Assembly: GCA_046546375.1 (NCBI GenBank)
Contig: JBKGXV010000009.1
Span: 6,495 to 70,494, forward strand
DNA length: 64,000 nucleotides
Source: JAEZKC01 sp046546375
GTDB lineage: Bacteria > Fibrobacterota > Chitinivibrionia > Chitinivibrionales > Chitinispirillaceae
Direction of reading: 5' to 3'
Positions 33,823 to 41,975 of this stretch are shown in pieces. The notes beneath the pieces were generated by a model. It was given only the letters and a program-made list of their open reading frames with translations, had not been told where the DNA came from and searched no databases. Every line of letters starts with the position of its first letter. Within the stretch, counting starts at the first letter, position 1. A program made the translations under genes and the position numbers.

Positions 33823-34386
33823 ATGGATACATTCAAGGGTTATATGATTCCTGGGATCTGTTTTGAAAGCGACTACTGCATCTGTTTTTACAGGTGGAGA
33901 GAAAGCCCTTTGGTAGCAAAACAGTTGACAGAGTTGTGGGTGATAATGCCTGATGATAGGAGAGCCTGTTTCGTGGATCGGGGGGAGGGAGTTGATCTCT
34001 TCAGGAAATATCACGATTTCGATGAGGTTGAAGCATCAGAAATCGATGTCGAAGAGAGCCAGAATTCATTGAAGATTACAGTACATGAAAAAGAAAAGGA
34101 AATATTTCAAGCGGAGATCACCATCAAGTTAACTTTTGGGAACAGATTGGTTAATTTTCTTCTGAAGAGGACCGGAGGTGCTAGTACATTCAGAAAGGGG
34201 AAAACCGAAACCGGCAGAGAATTTGTAAACAAGCCTGAAAGGATAATAACTATTTCCGACACCAGAGCAGTTTTCAATGGAAATGATTTGGGAAAAACAG
34301 TCAGGCCGAGGAGGAGAATACAGTTCGGTGATGCCGGGATTGCAGCTAAACCGATAGTGAATTATTGTTCACAGGTGTGTGGCTGA
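33823..34386 (+). CDS. Uncharacterised protein
   Basis: A 187-residue cytoplasmic-looking protein that I do not recognise. It has no signal peptide or membrane helix. Composition is mixed, with a basic C-terminal third (KTVRPRRRIQFGDAG). The N-terminus (GYMIPGICFESDYCICFYRWRESP) contains several aromatics and cysteines. ATG 33823 is preferred over 33790 because GGAAAGAAG lies just upstream; both are in frame. The pair of TATGCA palindromes upstream may serve as its operator. A Met-rich start and its place in the accessory stretch suggest an acquired gene. Confidence 0.6.
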   Translation: MDTFKGYMIPGICFESDYCICFYRWRESPLVAKQLTELWVIMPDDRRACFVDRGEGVDLFRKYHDFDEVEASEIDVEESQNSLKITVHEKEKEIFQAEITIKLTFGNRLVNFLLKRTGGASTFRKGKTETGREFVNKPERIITISDTRAVFNGNDLGKTVRPRRRIQFGDAGIAAKPIVNYCSQVCG

Positions 34387-34463
34387 TCTGAAACGTCCAT
34401 CGCATTTGACAGAATGCGTAAACAGAAGGAATTGAGCTACACGAATATGGGGCTAACCAGAAT

Positions 34464-34553
34464 ATGAAATATTTCATGGTAGACGTTTTCTGTAAAGAAC
34501 GGTATTCAGGTAATCAGTTGGCGGTGGTAATCGGCCCTGAGACAGAGCAGTAG
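34464..34553 (+). pseudogene. PhzF family protein, N-terminal fragment
   Basis: Twenty-nine codons whose product (MKYFMVDVFC...YSGNQLAVVIGP) matches the start of PhzF-family isomerases, normally about 280 residues. A TAG stop follows directly, and sequence past it belongs to a different family, so only the 5' end survives. It cannot encode an active enzyme. Confidence 0.7.
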
Positions 34554-34555
34554 AG

Positions 34556-34808
34556 ATCAGTAATCATACAGAACACTTCATAATCGATGCTCCTGAGAAA
34601 AACTGGTGCATTCACTTTGTCGCTTGTCGCGGAGGTGGACGGCAGGGTGATGGGGCATATTGCCTTTTCACCCTCTGACGGAACCCGGGACTGGTACGGA
34701 CTGGGTCCCGTTTCGGTGCTTCCCGAGTACCAGCGTCAGGGCATTGGCAAAACTCTCATCAATGAGGGGCTTTCAAAACTCAAAAGAATGGGTGCCAAGA
34801 AACCTTAA
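34556..34808 (+). pseudogene. GNAT N-acetyltransferase fragment, frameshifted and truncated
   Basis: Remnant of a GNAT acetyltransferase. The first part (ISNHTEHFIIDA) reads in the frame starting at 34556. One extra C at about 34592 shifts the frame, after which LRKTGAFTLSLVAEVDGRVMGHIAF, the WYGLGPVSVLPEYQRQGIGK acetyl-CoA loop (both split here for clarity) and the following helix read in the frame beginning at 34587. The protein stops at GAKKP, where relatives carry another 40-60 residues. The 5' end is missing and is joined to a PhzF fragment. Confidence 0.72.
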
Positions 34809-34842
34809 AGTAAACTGACCATTTACCAAAAAGGACAATAGT

Positions 34843-35316
34843 GTGCAAAGCAAAACACGGTTTATCTGCCCGCTTGTTACTGTAAGGGATGTGGATGCAT
34901 CCAGAAAATTTTATGAAAACGCGCTTGATCAGAAAGTGACAGATGATTTCGGGGAGAATGTGGTGTTCGAGGGTGGCTTCTCCATTCACCAGAGAGATCA
35001 TTATGCTAAGCTGATCGGTAACCGACGGATTGCTCCCGGAGGGAACTGCTATGAACTCTATTTTGAAAATGATAATCTGGATGAAATCCTCAAGCGGCTT
35101 GAAGAGGCAGAGGTGACATTCATTCACAAGATTGTTACCCATCCCTGGCAGCAGAGAGCTGTGCGCTTCTACGATCCCGACATGAACATTATAGAGGTGG
35201 GGGAGTCTATGGAGACGGTCTGCATAAGGCTTGAAAGTGAAGGGAAGTCGCCCCGGGAAATCGTGGAACTCACTTCTTTAGGCATGGAGTTTGTAGATAG
35301 GGTTCTTGATAGATAA
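34843..35316 (+). CDS. VOC/glyoxalase superfamily protein
   Basis: A 157-residue vicinal-oxygen-chelate fold protein: CPLVTVRDVDASRKFYENAL at the first strand-helix, FSIHQRDHY in the middle, NCYELYFEND, and RAVRFYDPDMNIIEVGESM for the second half, with His/Glu residues set for a metal site. Related proteins are lyases, dioxygenases or antibiotic-binding proteins; the role here is open. GTG 34843 is the start, with AAGGA 7 bases ahead. A strong hairpin terminator follows. Confidence 0.85.
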   Translation: MQSKTRFICPLVTVRDVDASRKFYENALDQKVTDDFGENVVFEGGFSIHQRDHYAKLIGNRRIAPGGNCYELYFENDNLDEILKRLEEAEVTFIHKIVTHPWQQRAVRFYDPDMNIIEVGESMETVCIRLESEGKSPREIVELTSLGMEFVDRVLDR

Positions 35317-35322
35317 AACAAA

Positions 35323-35346
35323 AAAGGACCTCACATGAGGTCCTTT
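35323..35346. terminator. Bidirectional terminator between the VOC gene and hisG
   Basis: AAAGGACCTCA (35323-35333) and TGAGGTCCTTT (35336-35346) form a perfect 11-bp stem, with A-rich flanking on the left and T's within the right arm. It can serve both converging transcripts. Confidence 0.75.
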
Positions 35347-35373
35347 CAAAACAAATCGTACTGGTTTCACAAA

Positions 35374-36243
35374 TCAGGCAATGATTCTGCTCACGGGATA
35401 CTCCACAATCCCCGAAGCACCCGCCCTCTTGAGAAGCGGGATGACATGCTTGGTCTGCTGAAAGGGAAGGATCGTCTCGACCGCGCACCATCCGGAATCC
35501 GAAAGGTGGGACACGGTGGGGTTGTGAAGCGCAGGCAGGATTTTCAGTATCTGTTCGAGATTCTGCTGTTCGGCGTTGCACTTGAGTCCCACATAGTTTT
35601 CCGCATTCAGGGTTCCGTGCAGAAGCATTTCCAGATTCTCAAGTTTCCCCCGTTTTTCCTCATCAGCCCACGCTTCCTTGTTGGCGATCACGACTGTGCA
35701 TGTTTCCATGAGTACGTCGATTATGCGCAGCCGGTTTGCACGGAGTGATGAACCGGTTTCGGTAATGTCCACAATTGCATCTACCAGTCTGGGAGGTTTC
35801 ACTTCAGTAGCTCCCCAGGAAAATTCGACATCCACATCAACACCCTTGGAATCGAAAAAACGCTTGGTAGTTGACACCAGTTCGGTAGCCACACGTTTCC
35901 CTTTGAGATCTTCGGCTGTTTGAAAAGGAGATTCTTCCGGAACAGCAAGCACCCAGCGGCATTTCTGCCTTGATGCTTTGCTGTAACGCAGCTCGGTCAC
36001 TTCCTTTATGTCGGCGTTGTTCTCAGCGACCCAGTCCTGGCCTGTTATTCCAGAGTCGATAATTCCCTGCTCCACATAGCGGGGAATCTCCTGGGGGCGC
36101 ATCACTATGAGATCAAGCTCGGGATCATCACAGGAAGGATAATAGGATCTTTCCTTGCGTTTGATATGGATACCGGCCTTGTTGAAAAGTCCGACAGTTG
36201 ACTGCTCGAGACTTCCTTTGGGCAAACCTAACGAGAGCTTCAC
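35374..36243 (-). CDS. hisG: ATP phosphoribosyltransferase, long form
   Basis: First committed step of histidine synthesis, joining ATP and PRPP. The 289-residue length is that of the long HisG with the C-terminal ACT-like allosteric domain. Motifs: LGLPKGSLEQSTVGLF at the start, GITGQDWVAEN, and the PRPP loop DAIVDITETGSSLRAN. The start is GTG 36243, whose last bases overlap the etfA stop (GTGA), so it is translationally coupled to etfA; no other his genes are near. Placing histidine synthesis in an ETF operon is unusual. Confidence 0.95.
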   Translation of the reverse strand: MKLSLGLPKGSLEQSTVGLFNKAGIHIKRKERSYYPSCDDPELDLIVMRPQEIPRYVEQGIIDSGITGQDWVAENNADIKEVTELRYSKASRQKCRWVLAVPEESPFQTAEDLKGKRVATELVSTTKRFFDSKGVDVDVEFSWGATEVKPPRLVDAIVDITETGSSLRANRLRIIDVLMETCTVVIANKEAWADEEKRGKLENLEMLLHGTLNAENYVGLKCNAEQQNLEQILKILPALHNPTVSHLSDSGWCAVETILPFQQTKHVIPLLKRAGASGIVEYPVSRIIA

Positions 36244-37445
36244 ACTGCACCTACCATCTTTTCCTGAAAAGCTTTTGTCAGTTCGGGCAGGATTTCCAGT
36301 GCATCGCCTACTATTCCCAGATTTGCAATCTGGAAAATGTCGGCATCCGGGTCTTTGTTGATTGCCACTATGAAATCTGAGGACTGCATGCCGGCCATGT
36401 GCTGCACTGAACCGGATATTCCGCATGCGATATAGAGCTTGGGACATACGGTTTTTCCCGTCTGGCCTACCTGATGGGAGTAGGGAATCCAGCCGCTGTC
36501 GACAGCCGCACGGCTTGCACCGACGGCTCCGCCCAGTACCTCGGCAAGTTCTCTGATAAGAGCGAAATTCTCCGGCTTGCCCATTCCACGGCCTCCGGAA
36601 ACAATGATATCAGCTTCGGTGATATTCACTGTTGACTCCACTTCCTTCACGATATCGATAACTTTGGTGCGTTCCACAATTTTGGAGCTTTCCACTTTGT
36701 GCACTACCACTTCGCCGTTACGGCTCTCATCTCTGGTAGCGGGTTTCATCACTTTGTGACGCACTGTGGCGATCTGCGGCCTGTGATGAGGAGCTATGAT
36801 GGTGGCCATCAGATTTCCTCCGAACGCGGGACGGGTACCCAGAAGCAGTTTGCGTTCCGTGTCTATCTCGAGTTTGGTGCAGTCGGCAGTGAGACCGCCC
36901 CATACCCGTGCTGCCACTTTGGGGATGAAGGAACGACCGATCGCAGTGGCTCCGGCCAGAACAATGGATGGTTTTTCATTCTTTATGAAATCACACACCT
37001 GCTGAGCGTAGGTGTCATCTCTGAAGTTTTTAAGCTCGGGTGAATCAAAATACACCACCTTGTCTGCACCGTATTTCACTAAATCAGCAGCAATTTCGTC
37101 CATTTCCGAACCCAGCAGCACGGCAATCAGATTTTCACCGAGCTGATCTGCAAGCTTTCGACCCTCACCGAGCATTTCATAAGACACGCCGGCAACTTCA
37201 CCTTCGTGCTGTTCGATGAATACAGCCACATTTTTGAAATCGTTGATATCGATTTTGGAGCTGGTGTCTTTTTCGATAGTGATCGCCTGGTACTTTTTAC
37301 AGGCATCCACGCATGCCGCACAGAGGTTGCATTTTTCTGTGTCGATAATCGCTTTTTTGTCCACAATCTTGACAGCATCCTGAGCGCACGCTCTCACACA
37401 GAGGCTGCACCCTATGCATTTATCCAGATCTACTTTTATACCCAT
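36240..37445 (-). CDS. etfA: Electron transfer flavoprotein alpha subunit with N-terminal ferredoxin domain
   Basis: A 401-residue EtfA with two [4Fe-4S] motifs in front: C10/C13/C16/C20 and C39/C42/C45/C49. The ETF alpha region follows from about 70, and the C-terminal FAD domain carries SGGRGMGKPENF, GAVGASRAAVDSGW, QVGQTGKTV and SGSVQHMAGM. EtfA forms with added ferredoxin domains occur in electron-bifurcating or low-potential ETFs of anaerobes (for example lactate and caffeyl-CoA systems), which suits an anaerobe. The ribosome site is GGAG before ATG 37445; etfB lies 12 bases upstream. Whether it bifurcates is inference. Confidence 0.95.
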   Translation of the reverse strand: MGIKVDLDKCIGCSLCVRACAQDAVKIVDKKAIIDTEKCNLCAACVDACKKYQAITIEKDTSSKIDINDFKNVAVFIEQHEGEVAGVSYEMLGEGRKLADQLGENLIAVLLGSEMDEIAADLVKYGADKVVYFDSPELKNFRDDTYAQQVCDFIKNEKPSIVLAGATAIGRSFIPKVAARVWGGLTADCTKLEIDTERKLLLGTRPAFGGNLMATIIAPHHRPQIATVRHKVMKPATRDESRNGEVVVHKVESSKIVERTKVIDIVKEVESTVNITEADIIVSGGRGMGKPENFALIRELAEVLGGAVGASRAAVDSGWIPYSHQVGQTGKTVCPKLYIACGISGSVQHMAGMQSSDFIVAINKDPDADIFQIANLGIVGDALEILPELTKAFQEKMVGAV

Positions 37446-37457
37446 AAGTGCGTCTCC

Positions 37458-38246
37458 TTACTTAACTACGCCGAGATTCATTATTGTTGATGCAGCCTTT
37501 TCGACCAGTTCAGGTACTTCTCCGGTAATCTTCTCTCCGCCGGTTTTTCTTTCGGGAACAAAGGAACGGAGAACCTGAGTCGGACTTCCCTTCAGACCTA
37601 TGCGTTCAGAATCCACATCCATACCGGCAGCATCCAGTTTGACGATTTCAGCCTTTTTGGCCTTCATTTTTCCCTTAAGAGAAGCCATGCGGGGAGTGTT
37701 GATTTCCTTCACCACAGTCATCAATCCGGGCAGAGGCATTTCCACCACGTCATACCCGCCTTCCATGAGGCGTTCGACTCTGATGGAACGGTCTGTGATC
37801 TCCTCCACTTTCCTCACCCAGGCCACATAGGGAATGCCCATCATTTCCGCGACTCCCGGACCTACCTGAGCCGTGTCACCGTCGATAGCCTGCTTTCCGC
37901 AGATGATAAGGTCCACCTGTCCCAGTTTCTCGATACCTTTTGAGAGAGTGTATGAGGTGGCCCATGTATCCGAACCGGCAAATGCTCTGTCGGAAACGAG
38001 GATGCCTTCATCGGCTCCCATGGAAATTGCGGTACGAAGGGCTGCCTCGGCCTGAGGAGGACCCATGGTGATAACTTTTACAACGCCGCCCACCTTTTCC
38101 TTTATGCGGATGGCTTCTTCGATGGCGTATTCATCAAAAGGGTTGACCACCGCTTCCACACCGTCGCGGATCAGGGTGCCGGTTTCCGGGTTGATCTTAA
38201 CCTGCGTAGTGCCGGGCACCTGTTTAATGCAGACTACAATATTCAC
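37458..38246 (-). CDS. etfB: Electron transfer flavoprotein beta subunit
   Basis: A 262-residue EtfB, partner of EtfA, with typical segments: VVCIKQVPGTTQVKI at the start, NPFDEYAIEEAIRIKE, LICGKQAIDGDTAQVGPGVAEMMG (the flavin/AMP region) and PGLMTVVKEINTPRMASLKG. Start is GTG 38246 with GGAGG 8 bases ahead. It is first in the etfB-etfA-hisG transcript. No acyl-CoA dehydrogenase or lactate dehydrogenase gene is nearby to name the electron donor. Confidence 0.96.
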   Translation of the reverse strand: MNIVVCIKQVPGTTQVKINPETGTLIRDGVEAVVNPFDEYAIEEAIRIKEKVGGVVKVITMGPPQAEAALRTAISMGADEGILVSDRAFAGSDTWATSYTLSKGIEKLGQVDLIICGKQAIDGDTAQVGPGVAEMMGIPYVAWVRKVEEITDRSIRVERLMEGGYDVVEMPLPGLMTVVKEINTPRMASLKGKMKAKKAEIVKLDAAGMDVDSERIGLKGSPTQVLRSFVPERKTGGEKITGEVPELVEKAASTIMNLGVVK

Positions 38247-38310
38247 AGTAGAATCCTCCTTGCGGATAATCTGATTCCAAATCGTTTTACCGACTCAAAA
38301 AAGAAGCAAA

Positions 38311-38339
38311 AATATAGTTGTTGAGCGTTTTTGGTGCAA
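38311..38339 (-). promoter_or_regulatory. Sigma70-like promoter for etfBA-hisG
   Basis: On the minus strand TTGCAC (38339-38334), 17 bases, TATATT (38316-38311), about 65 bases before the etfB start. Confidence 0.55.
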
Positions 38340-38536
38340 TCGGTAAATGATGAGAAAGAGGAATACGGCTTTGGATGGGGATTATGGCCCTTTTTCCCGG
38401 TGGTAGTTTTTTTTCAGGAATCCAGCAGGAAGTAGAGGGAACAAATTCATCTCCATATGCATTTATTCATAGCAGCACATAACCGCTTTCCACTATATTG
38501 AACTAAGACTCAACTCCAGCTTGCAGGGAGCTTATT

Positions 38537-39292
38537 ATGAATGACGGCAATCAGATCATACCAGGCATATATAACTATTGTGATCGCTGGTGCGAACGCT
38601 GCATGATGACTTCGCATTGCGGTGTGTTTATAGCCGAAAAGCAGGAGCCCGAACTGCCCGGCAGTGATTCGTCAAATGAGGAATTCTGGGATAAATTGGA
38701 AGATGAGTTTTCAGATACGCATGATTTCCTTTTGGATCAGGACCAGGAGGAGAGTATAGATTTGAGCGATGAATTATTTGAGGAGTATCAGAGGCGAGAA
38801 GAAGAGATCAGAAAGCGGGTGGAGGATAATGTTTGCGTGAAAATGGCCATGAAATACCTAAAAATTGCCAGAGCAAAATTGGATGCGTCAGAGAATCCTT
38901 CAGAAACAACGGAAACCGAACATAACCCGCGGATCAATTCGGGAGTAATGGAATCTGTGAAAAAATCTGAAAATACTGTTCTTGATGCAGCTTTTGACGT
39001 TATAAGCTGGTATGTGTTTTTCATTTATACGAAATTGAGCAGAGCTCTGCATACTGAAGATGATGATTTTTTTGATGATGGTATTCAGAATGATTCAAAC
39101 GGGTCGGCCAAAATCGCGCTGATCGCCATAGACCGGAGCATTGCTGCCTGGGGTGTGGTTATGAATGCTGCGGAGAGAAAATCGGATGATATTATGGATA
39201 TTCTGGTGCTTCTGGGGAGACTCAGAAAAGCCGTGATCACTGAATTTCCCTTTGCTCAGGCGTTTGTCAGACCCGGCTTCGATGAGGTGTAG
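38537..39292 (+). CDS. Uncharacterised Cys-motif protein
   Basis: A 251-residue cytoplasmic protein. Near the N-terminus it has C15-x3-C19-x2-C22-x5-C28 in IYNYCDRWCERCMMTSHC, a likely zinc or iron site that I recall in uncharacterised bacterial proteins. An acidic linker (about 35-80) and two helical blocks follow, separated by a second acidic stretch; the C-terminal block has LIAIDRSIAAWGVVM. No enzyme family is recognised. GGGAG lies before the ATG and an imperfect hairpin follows the stop. It is a single-gene unit between the ETF promoter and the STAS cluster. Confidence 0.8.
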   Translation: MNDGNQIIPGIYNYCDRWCERCMMTSHCGVFIAEKQEPELPGSDSSNEEFWDKLEDEFSDTHDFLLDQDQEESIDLSDELFEEYQRREEEIRKRVEDNVCVKMAMKYLKIARAKLDASENPSETTETEHNPRINSGVMESVKKSENTVLDAAFDVISWYVFFIYTKLSRALHTEDDDFFDDGIQNDSNGSAKIALIAIDRSIAAWGVVMNAAERKSDDIMDILVLLGRLRKAVITEFPFAQAFVRPGFDEV

Positions 39293-39326
39293 CCCCCTCC
39301 CGGAGTGTACAGTGGGATTAAAACTT

Positions 39327-39353
39327 CCCGGGGGTGACTTAGTCACCTCCGGG
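39327..39353 (+). terminator. Hairpin after the Cys-motif gene
   Basis: CCCGGGGGTGAC (39327-39338) and GTCACCTCCGGG (39342-39353) form a 12-bp stem with one G-U pair and a TTA loop. There is no T-run, so it may be a weak or Rho-aided terminator or an RNA-stability hairpin. Confidence 0.45.
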
Positions 39354-39557
39354 GCAGGCACTTCAGGATAATCAAATTATGCCTTTTCCCCTTTTGCTTG
39401 TTGCGCTGGTTACCCAGAACAAATCAGACCAAAACAGGTGATGGTACAAATCTTCACCATAACGGTCAACACCATTTGAAATTCACCGCTTCCGCGTGTA
39501 TTTTCATTTTATAGCTCCCAGGAGTTGATGTGATCAGTGATAAACGGTTCGGGTGGC

Positions 39558-40193
39558 ATGAGAAAAATCTGGTTTTATATGTTGGTGGTACTGCTTGGTC
39601 TGGGAGTTCTGAGCTGCTTGCATAATATGAAACTTCAGGTGAAGAACCTCTATACTGATCCTCAGTTCACTGCTCGGAGGTTGAGTAATGTGAAAATCGC
39701 CGTGCTTCCTCTGTTATCTGCGCAGGGGCCGGTCAGGGCAGAAGAACTGAAGCCCCGTTCCATTCTGGAACTTGTAAGAAAAACCCGCCCCGGTATAGAT
39801 TGGAGTGGAACGGATGAATTTGAACTTTCCTTTAAAAACATGGGTGGCTTGTCGAAGCTGAAATCATTTTATAGTTTGATATTTGAAGGGAATGTGCTGG
39901 CTCTTAATGGAGCCGATTCGCTGTGGAATGCCGTTGAGCATTCTTTGTTGTTGACCTTCAGGTTGAAATCAGGAGCGACTGTACGCAGTTTCGATATTGG
40001 ACAAAAAAAACAGTTCGATATTGAGTGTGAACTTTGGGACAGTGCTAAACGCGAGGTATTATGGCGTTCGGTGTGTCACGGCGAGTCTTCTGATGGACAG
40101 GTAGCTGATAGTAGGTTGCTTGTAGAGACCATGCGTCGGTTGGTTGAGGAGATTCCCGCCGTGCAGCCGGGTTACGAATCGGGGAGCTGGTAG
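39558..40193 (+). CDS. Predicted lipoprotein, first gene of the STAS cluster
   Basis: A 211-residue lipoprotein with signal MRKIWFYMLVVLLGLGVLSC and Cys20 as the lipidation site. The mature part starts with KIAVLPLLSAQGPV, a strand pattern found in lipoproteins of the CsgG/GNA1162-like 'FGE'/DUF799 group, but I do not assign it to one. No metal motif is visible. ATG 39558 is chosen because the lipobox then falls at the usual distance; GTG 39537 with AGGAG further off is possible. The next gene starts on the base after its stop. Confidence 0.78.
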   Translation: MRKIWFYMLVVLLGLGVLSCLHNMKLQVKNLYTDPQFTARRLSNVKIAVLPLLSAQGPVRAEELKPRSILELVRKTRPGIDWSGTDEFELSFKNMGGLSKLKSFYSLIFEGNVLALNGADSLWNAVEHSLLLTFRLKSGATVRSFDIGQKKQFDIECELWDSAKREVLWRSVCHGESSDGQVADSRLLVETMRRLVEEIPAVQPGYESGSW

Positions 40194-40376
40194 GTGAAAG
40201 AGAGTTCTGAGCGGTTGATCAAGGTGGGTTTCAGCAAAGATCCCAAGAAGGTCTTTGATGAGATAGAGCAGGTTACAGCTGAAATGGTCCGGCAGGGATG
40301 GGTGTTTCTGGACGGTTGTCTGGAGGATGGACTTGGATATGTGCACCTTTTTTTTGAGCGTGATATAACTGTTTAA
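40194..40376 (+). CDS. Small uncharacterised protein (60 residues)
   Basis: A 60-residue soluble protein starting with GTG on the base after the lipoprotein stop, with GGGAG 8 bases upstream inside that gene. The sequence (KVGFSKDPKKVFDEIEQVTAEM, split in use, then QGWVFLDGCLEDGLGYVHLFFERDI) has the alternating beta-alpha-beta look of DUF4177-like mini-domains. Coding is supported by the exact junction, the ribosome site and even composition. It precedes the STAS gene by 23 bases. Confidence 0.8.
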   Translation: MKESSERLIKVGFSKDPKKVFDEIEQVTAEMVRQGWVFLDGCLEDGLGYVHLFFERDITV

Positions 40377-40399
40377 TTGTTTCTGTTAAGGAGGAGTAT

Positions 40400-40747
40400 A
40401 TGCAGTACGAGATTGAGCAGATTGAAAAATTCAGAATGATCCATATTATTGGCAATATCGATACTGATGCCAATACAAAAGTACTTGATGATGAGATTTC
40501 CAAACTCATCGATGAGGGGAATCATCATTTCGTGTTCAATCTGGAACGTACCACCTATCTTGACAGCGCAGGGATCAGCATCTTTATTCATTGCCTTTGC
40601 GATGTTCAGGAAAACAACGGGTCTGTTTTTATTATAGCCGAGGACAATCAGGTCAGGCGGGTTCTGGAAATGGTGGGCATCAACAGACTCATTCAGACCT
40701 ATGGTTCTCAGGAAGAGTTTCTCGAGGCTCAGAAAGCGACTGTCTGA
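40400..40747 (+). CDS. STAS domain protein (anti-anti-sigma factor type)
   Basis: A 115-residue STAS protein with LDSAGISIFIH; S56 is the likely phosphorylation site, as in SpoIIAA/RsbV. A strong AAGGAGGAG ribosome site lies 6 bases before the ATG. The stop overlaps the next lipoprotein start (TGATG). In partner switching such a protein would be controlled by a kinase and a PP2C phosphatase, neither of which is in the cluster. Its tight joining to envelope proteins suggests it tracks an envelope signal. Confidence 0.9.
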   Translation: MQYEIEQIEKFRMIHIIGNIDTDANTKVLDDEISKLIDEGNHHFVFNLERTTYLDSAGISIFIHCLCDVQENNGSVFIIAEDNQVRRVLEMVGINRLIQTYGSQEEFLEAQKATV

Positions 40748-41139
40748 TGAGAGTCTTGGTCGGTTTTGTAGTATGTATCTGTATTATTATCTGCGGATGT
40801 GCTGTAAGCGGAACTGTAGTGGACAGATCAGAGCATTCTGCGGAACTGGAGAAAATGAAACTGCGCAACCCCGATATGAAAGTATTCTGCGGAGGGACCA
40901 GAAGAGAGTTACCCTTAAAGGTCGTGAAAACCTGCAAAATCGATGCGGCCGTAACAACCTCCGTGGATGGTGAACTTTACCTGGGTGTGGAGCTTGAATT
41001 GATCGATGGTACGCGTCTAGGTGTTTCCCAAAAGGGAAACTGTTATATTTCGGCAGATAACGAGTTGATAGGAAAAAGCGAACACGGTACGTATTCGGCA
41101 ACTTTCGACAATATCAACAGTTTTACAATCAGGGAATAG
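40747..41139 (+). CDS. Predicted lipoprotein
   Basis: A 130-residue lipoprotein, coupled to the STAS gene by a TGATG overlap. The signal peptide (MRVLVGFVVCICIIICGC) ends in a lipobox with Cys18. The mature domain is beta-rich with CGGTRRELPLKVVKTC and a repeated 'ELYLGVELELIDGTRLGV' strand pair. No family is recognised. It is followed after two bases by a TPR protein with its own membrane anchor. Confidence 0.8.
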   Translation: MRVLVGFVVCICIIICGCAVSGTVVDRSEHSAELEKMKLRNPDMKVFCGGTRRELPLKVVKTCKIDAAVTTSVDGELYLGVELELIDGTRLGVSQKGNCYISADNELIGKSEHGTYSATFDNINSFTIRE

Positions 41140-41141
41140 GG

Positions 41142-41972
41142 ATGAGCAGTCAGAATCCCGATCTTGACAGCAAAGGGCTTTCCTTTCCGGTGATTCTGAT
41201 CAGCGGCCTTGTTCTTGCCTGCCTGCTTCTGGGGGCAACTCTTGCCATCCGTTTCATCTACAATCACAACACGCCATCTCTCGATTCCACCGAGCGTCTT
41301 CTAAAAAAAGGAAAATTCCAAGAAGCTCTTGCGGTTCTGGATAAAGTGGATTCTCAAAAAGGAGAGCGAAGTCGCAAACGTATTCTTCGGGGCCGGATTA
41401 TTTTCGGACTTCTTAATCAGGAGCTCAGAAACGAGCAGTGGGGGAGTTATGGGGTAAATCCGGACAACTGGATTTCCCACCCTATGGCTGATGAGGTGGA
41501 GCGGTGCTTTCTGGAAGTTCTGGCACTTGAGCCAAAAAATGTTGAGGCATTGATTCTGCTTGGAAATCTGTACAAAAAGCAGGGGCGGTTCAATGAGGCT
41601 CTGGAGCAGTTCAATACTGCGGTCGCATGTGACCGCAAAAACTCTCAAGCTGTGCTGGCTTTAGGAATAATCCATGTGGAGGCCGGAAAACTGGCAGATG
41701 CTGAACGGTTTCTTGAGAAGGCGTGGGCACTGGACAGTAAAAATCCCAAAACTGCAAAGAATATTGCATTTTTTTATCGGTTTTATAAAAAGGAACCGGA
41801 ATCTGCCATGATCTGGTTCAACAGATATCTTAATCTGAAACCAGAGAGGGATGTGGATGCCAATCTGGCGAAAAACGAGCTTCAGAATCTGATCGAACGG
41901 TATCCGGATTTTACTTTGAAGGAGCCGCAGAAGTGGCGTGAGCAGAAGAGGCGCTTTGCCCCCAAGCGCTGA
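41142..41972 (+). CDS. Membrane-anchored TPR protein
   Basis: A 276-residue protein with one N-terminal membrane helix (about 15-37, FPVILISGLVLACLLLGATL) and a TPR solenoid: STERLLKKGKFQEALAVL, then ALILLGNLYKKQGRFNEALEQF and ALGIIHVEAGKLADAERFLE, ending in a basic tail KRRFAPKR. The TPRs probably face the periplasm or cytoplasm to hold partner proteins. It starts 2 bases after the lipoprotein stop, completing a five-gene coupled run, and ends 3 bases from the convergent epimerase gene. Confidence 0.87.
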   Translation: MSSQNPDLDSKGLSFPVILISGLVLACLLLGATLAIRFIYNHNTPSLDSTERLLKKGKFQEALAVLDKVDSQKGERSRKRILRGRIIFGLLNQELRNEQWGSYGVNPDNWISHPMADEVERCFLEVLALEPKNVEALILLGNLYKKQGRFNEALEQFNTAVACDRKNSQAVLALGIIHVEAGKLADAERFLEKAWALDSKNPKTAKNIAFFYRFYKKEPESAMIWFNRYLNLKPERDVDANLAKNELQNLIERYPDFTLKEPQKWREQKRRFAPKR

Positions 41973-41975
41973 CTG

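Noticed and set aside
33590..33832. Minus-strand 80-codon frame
   Set aside because: Overlaps the palindromes and the start of a better gene; no start signals.
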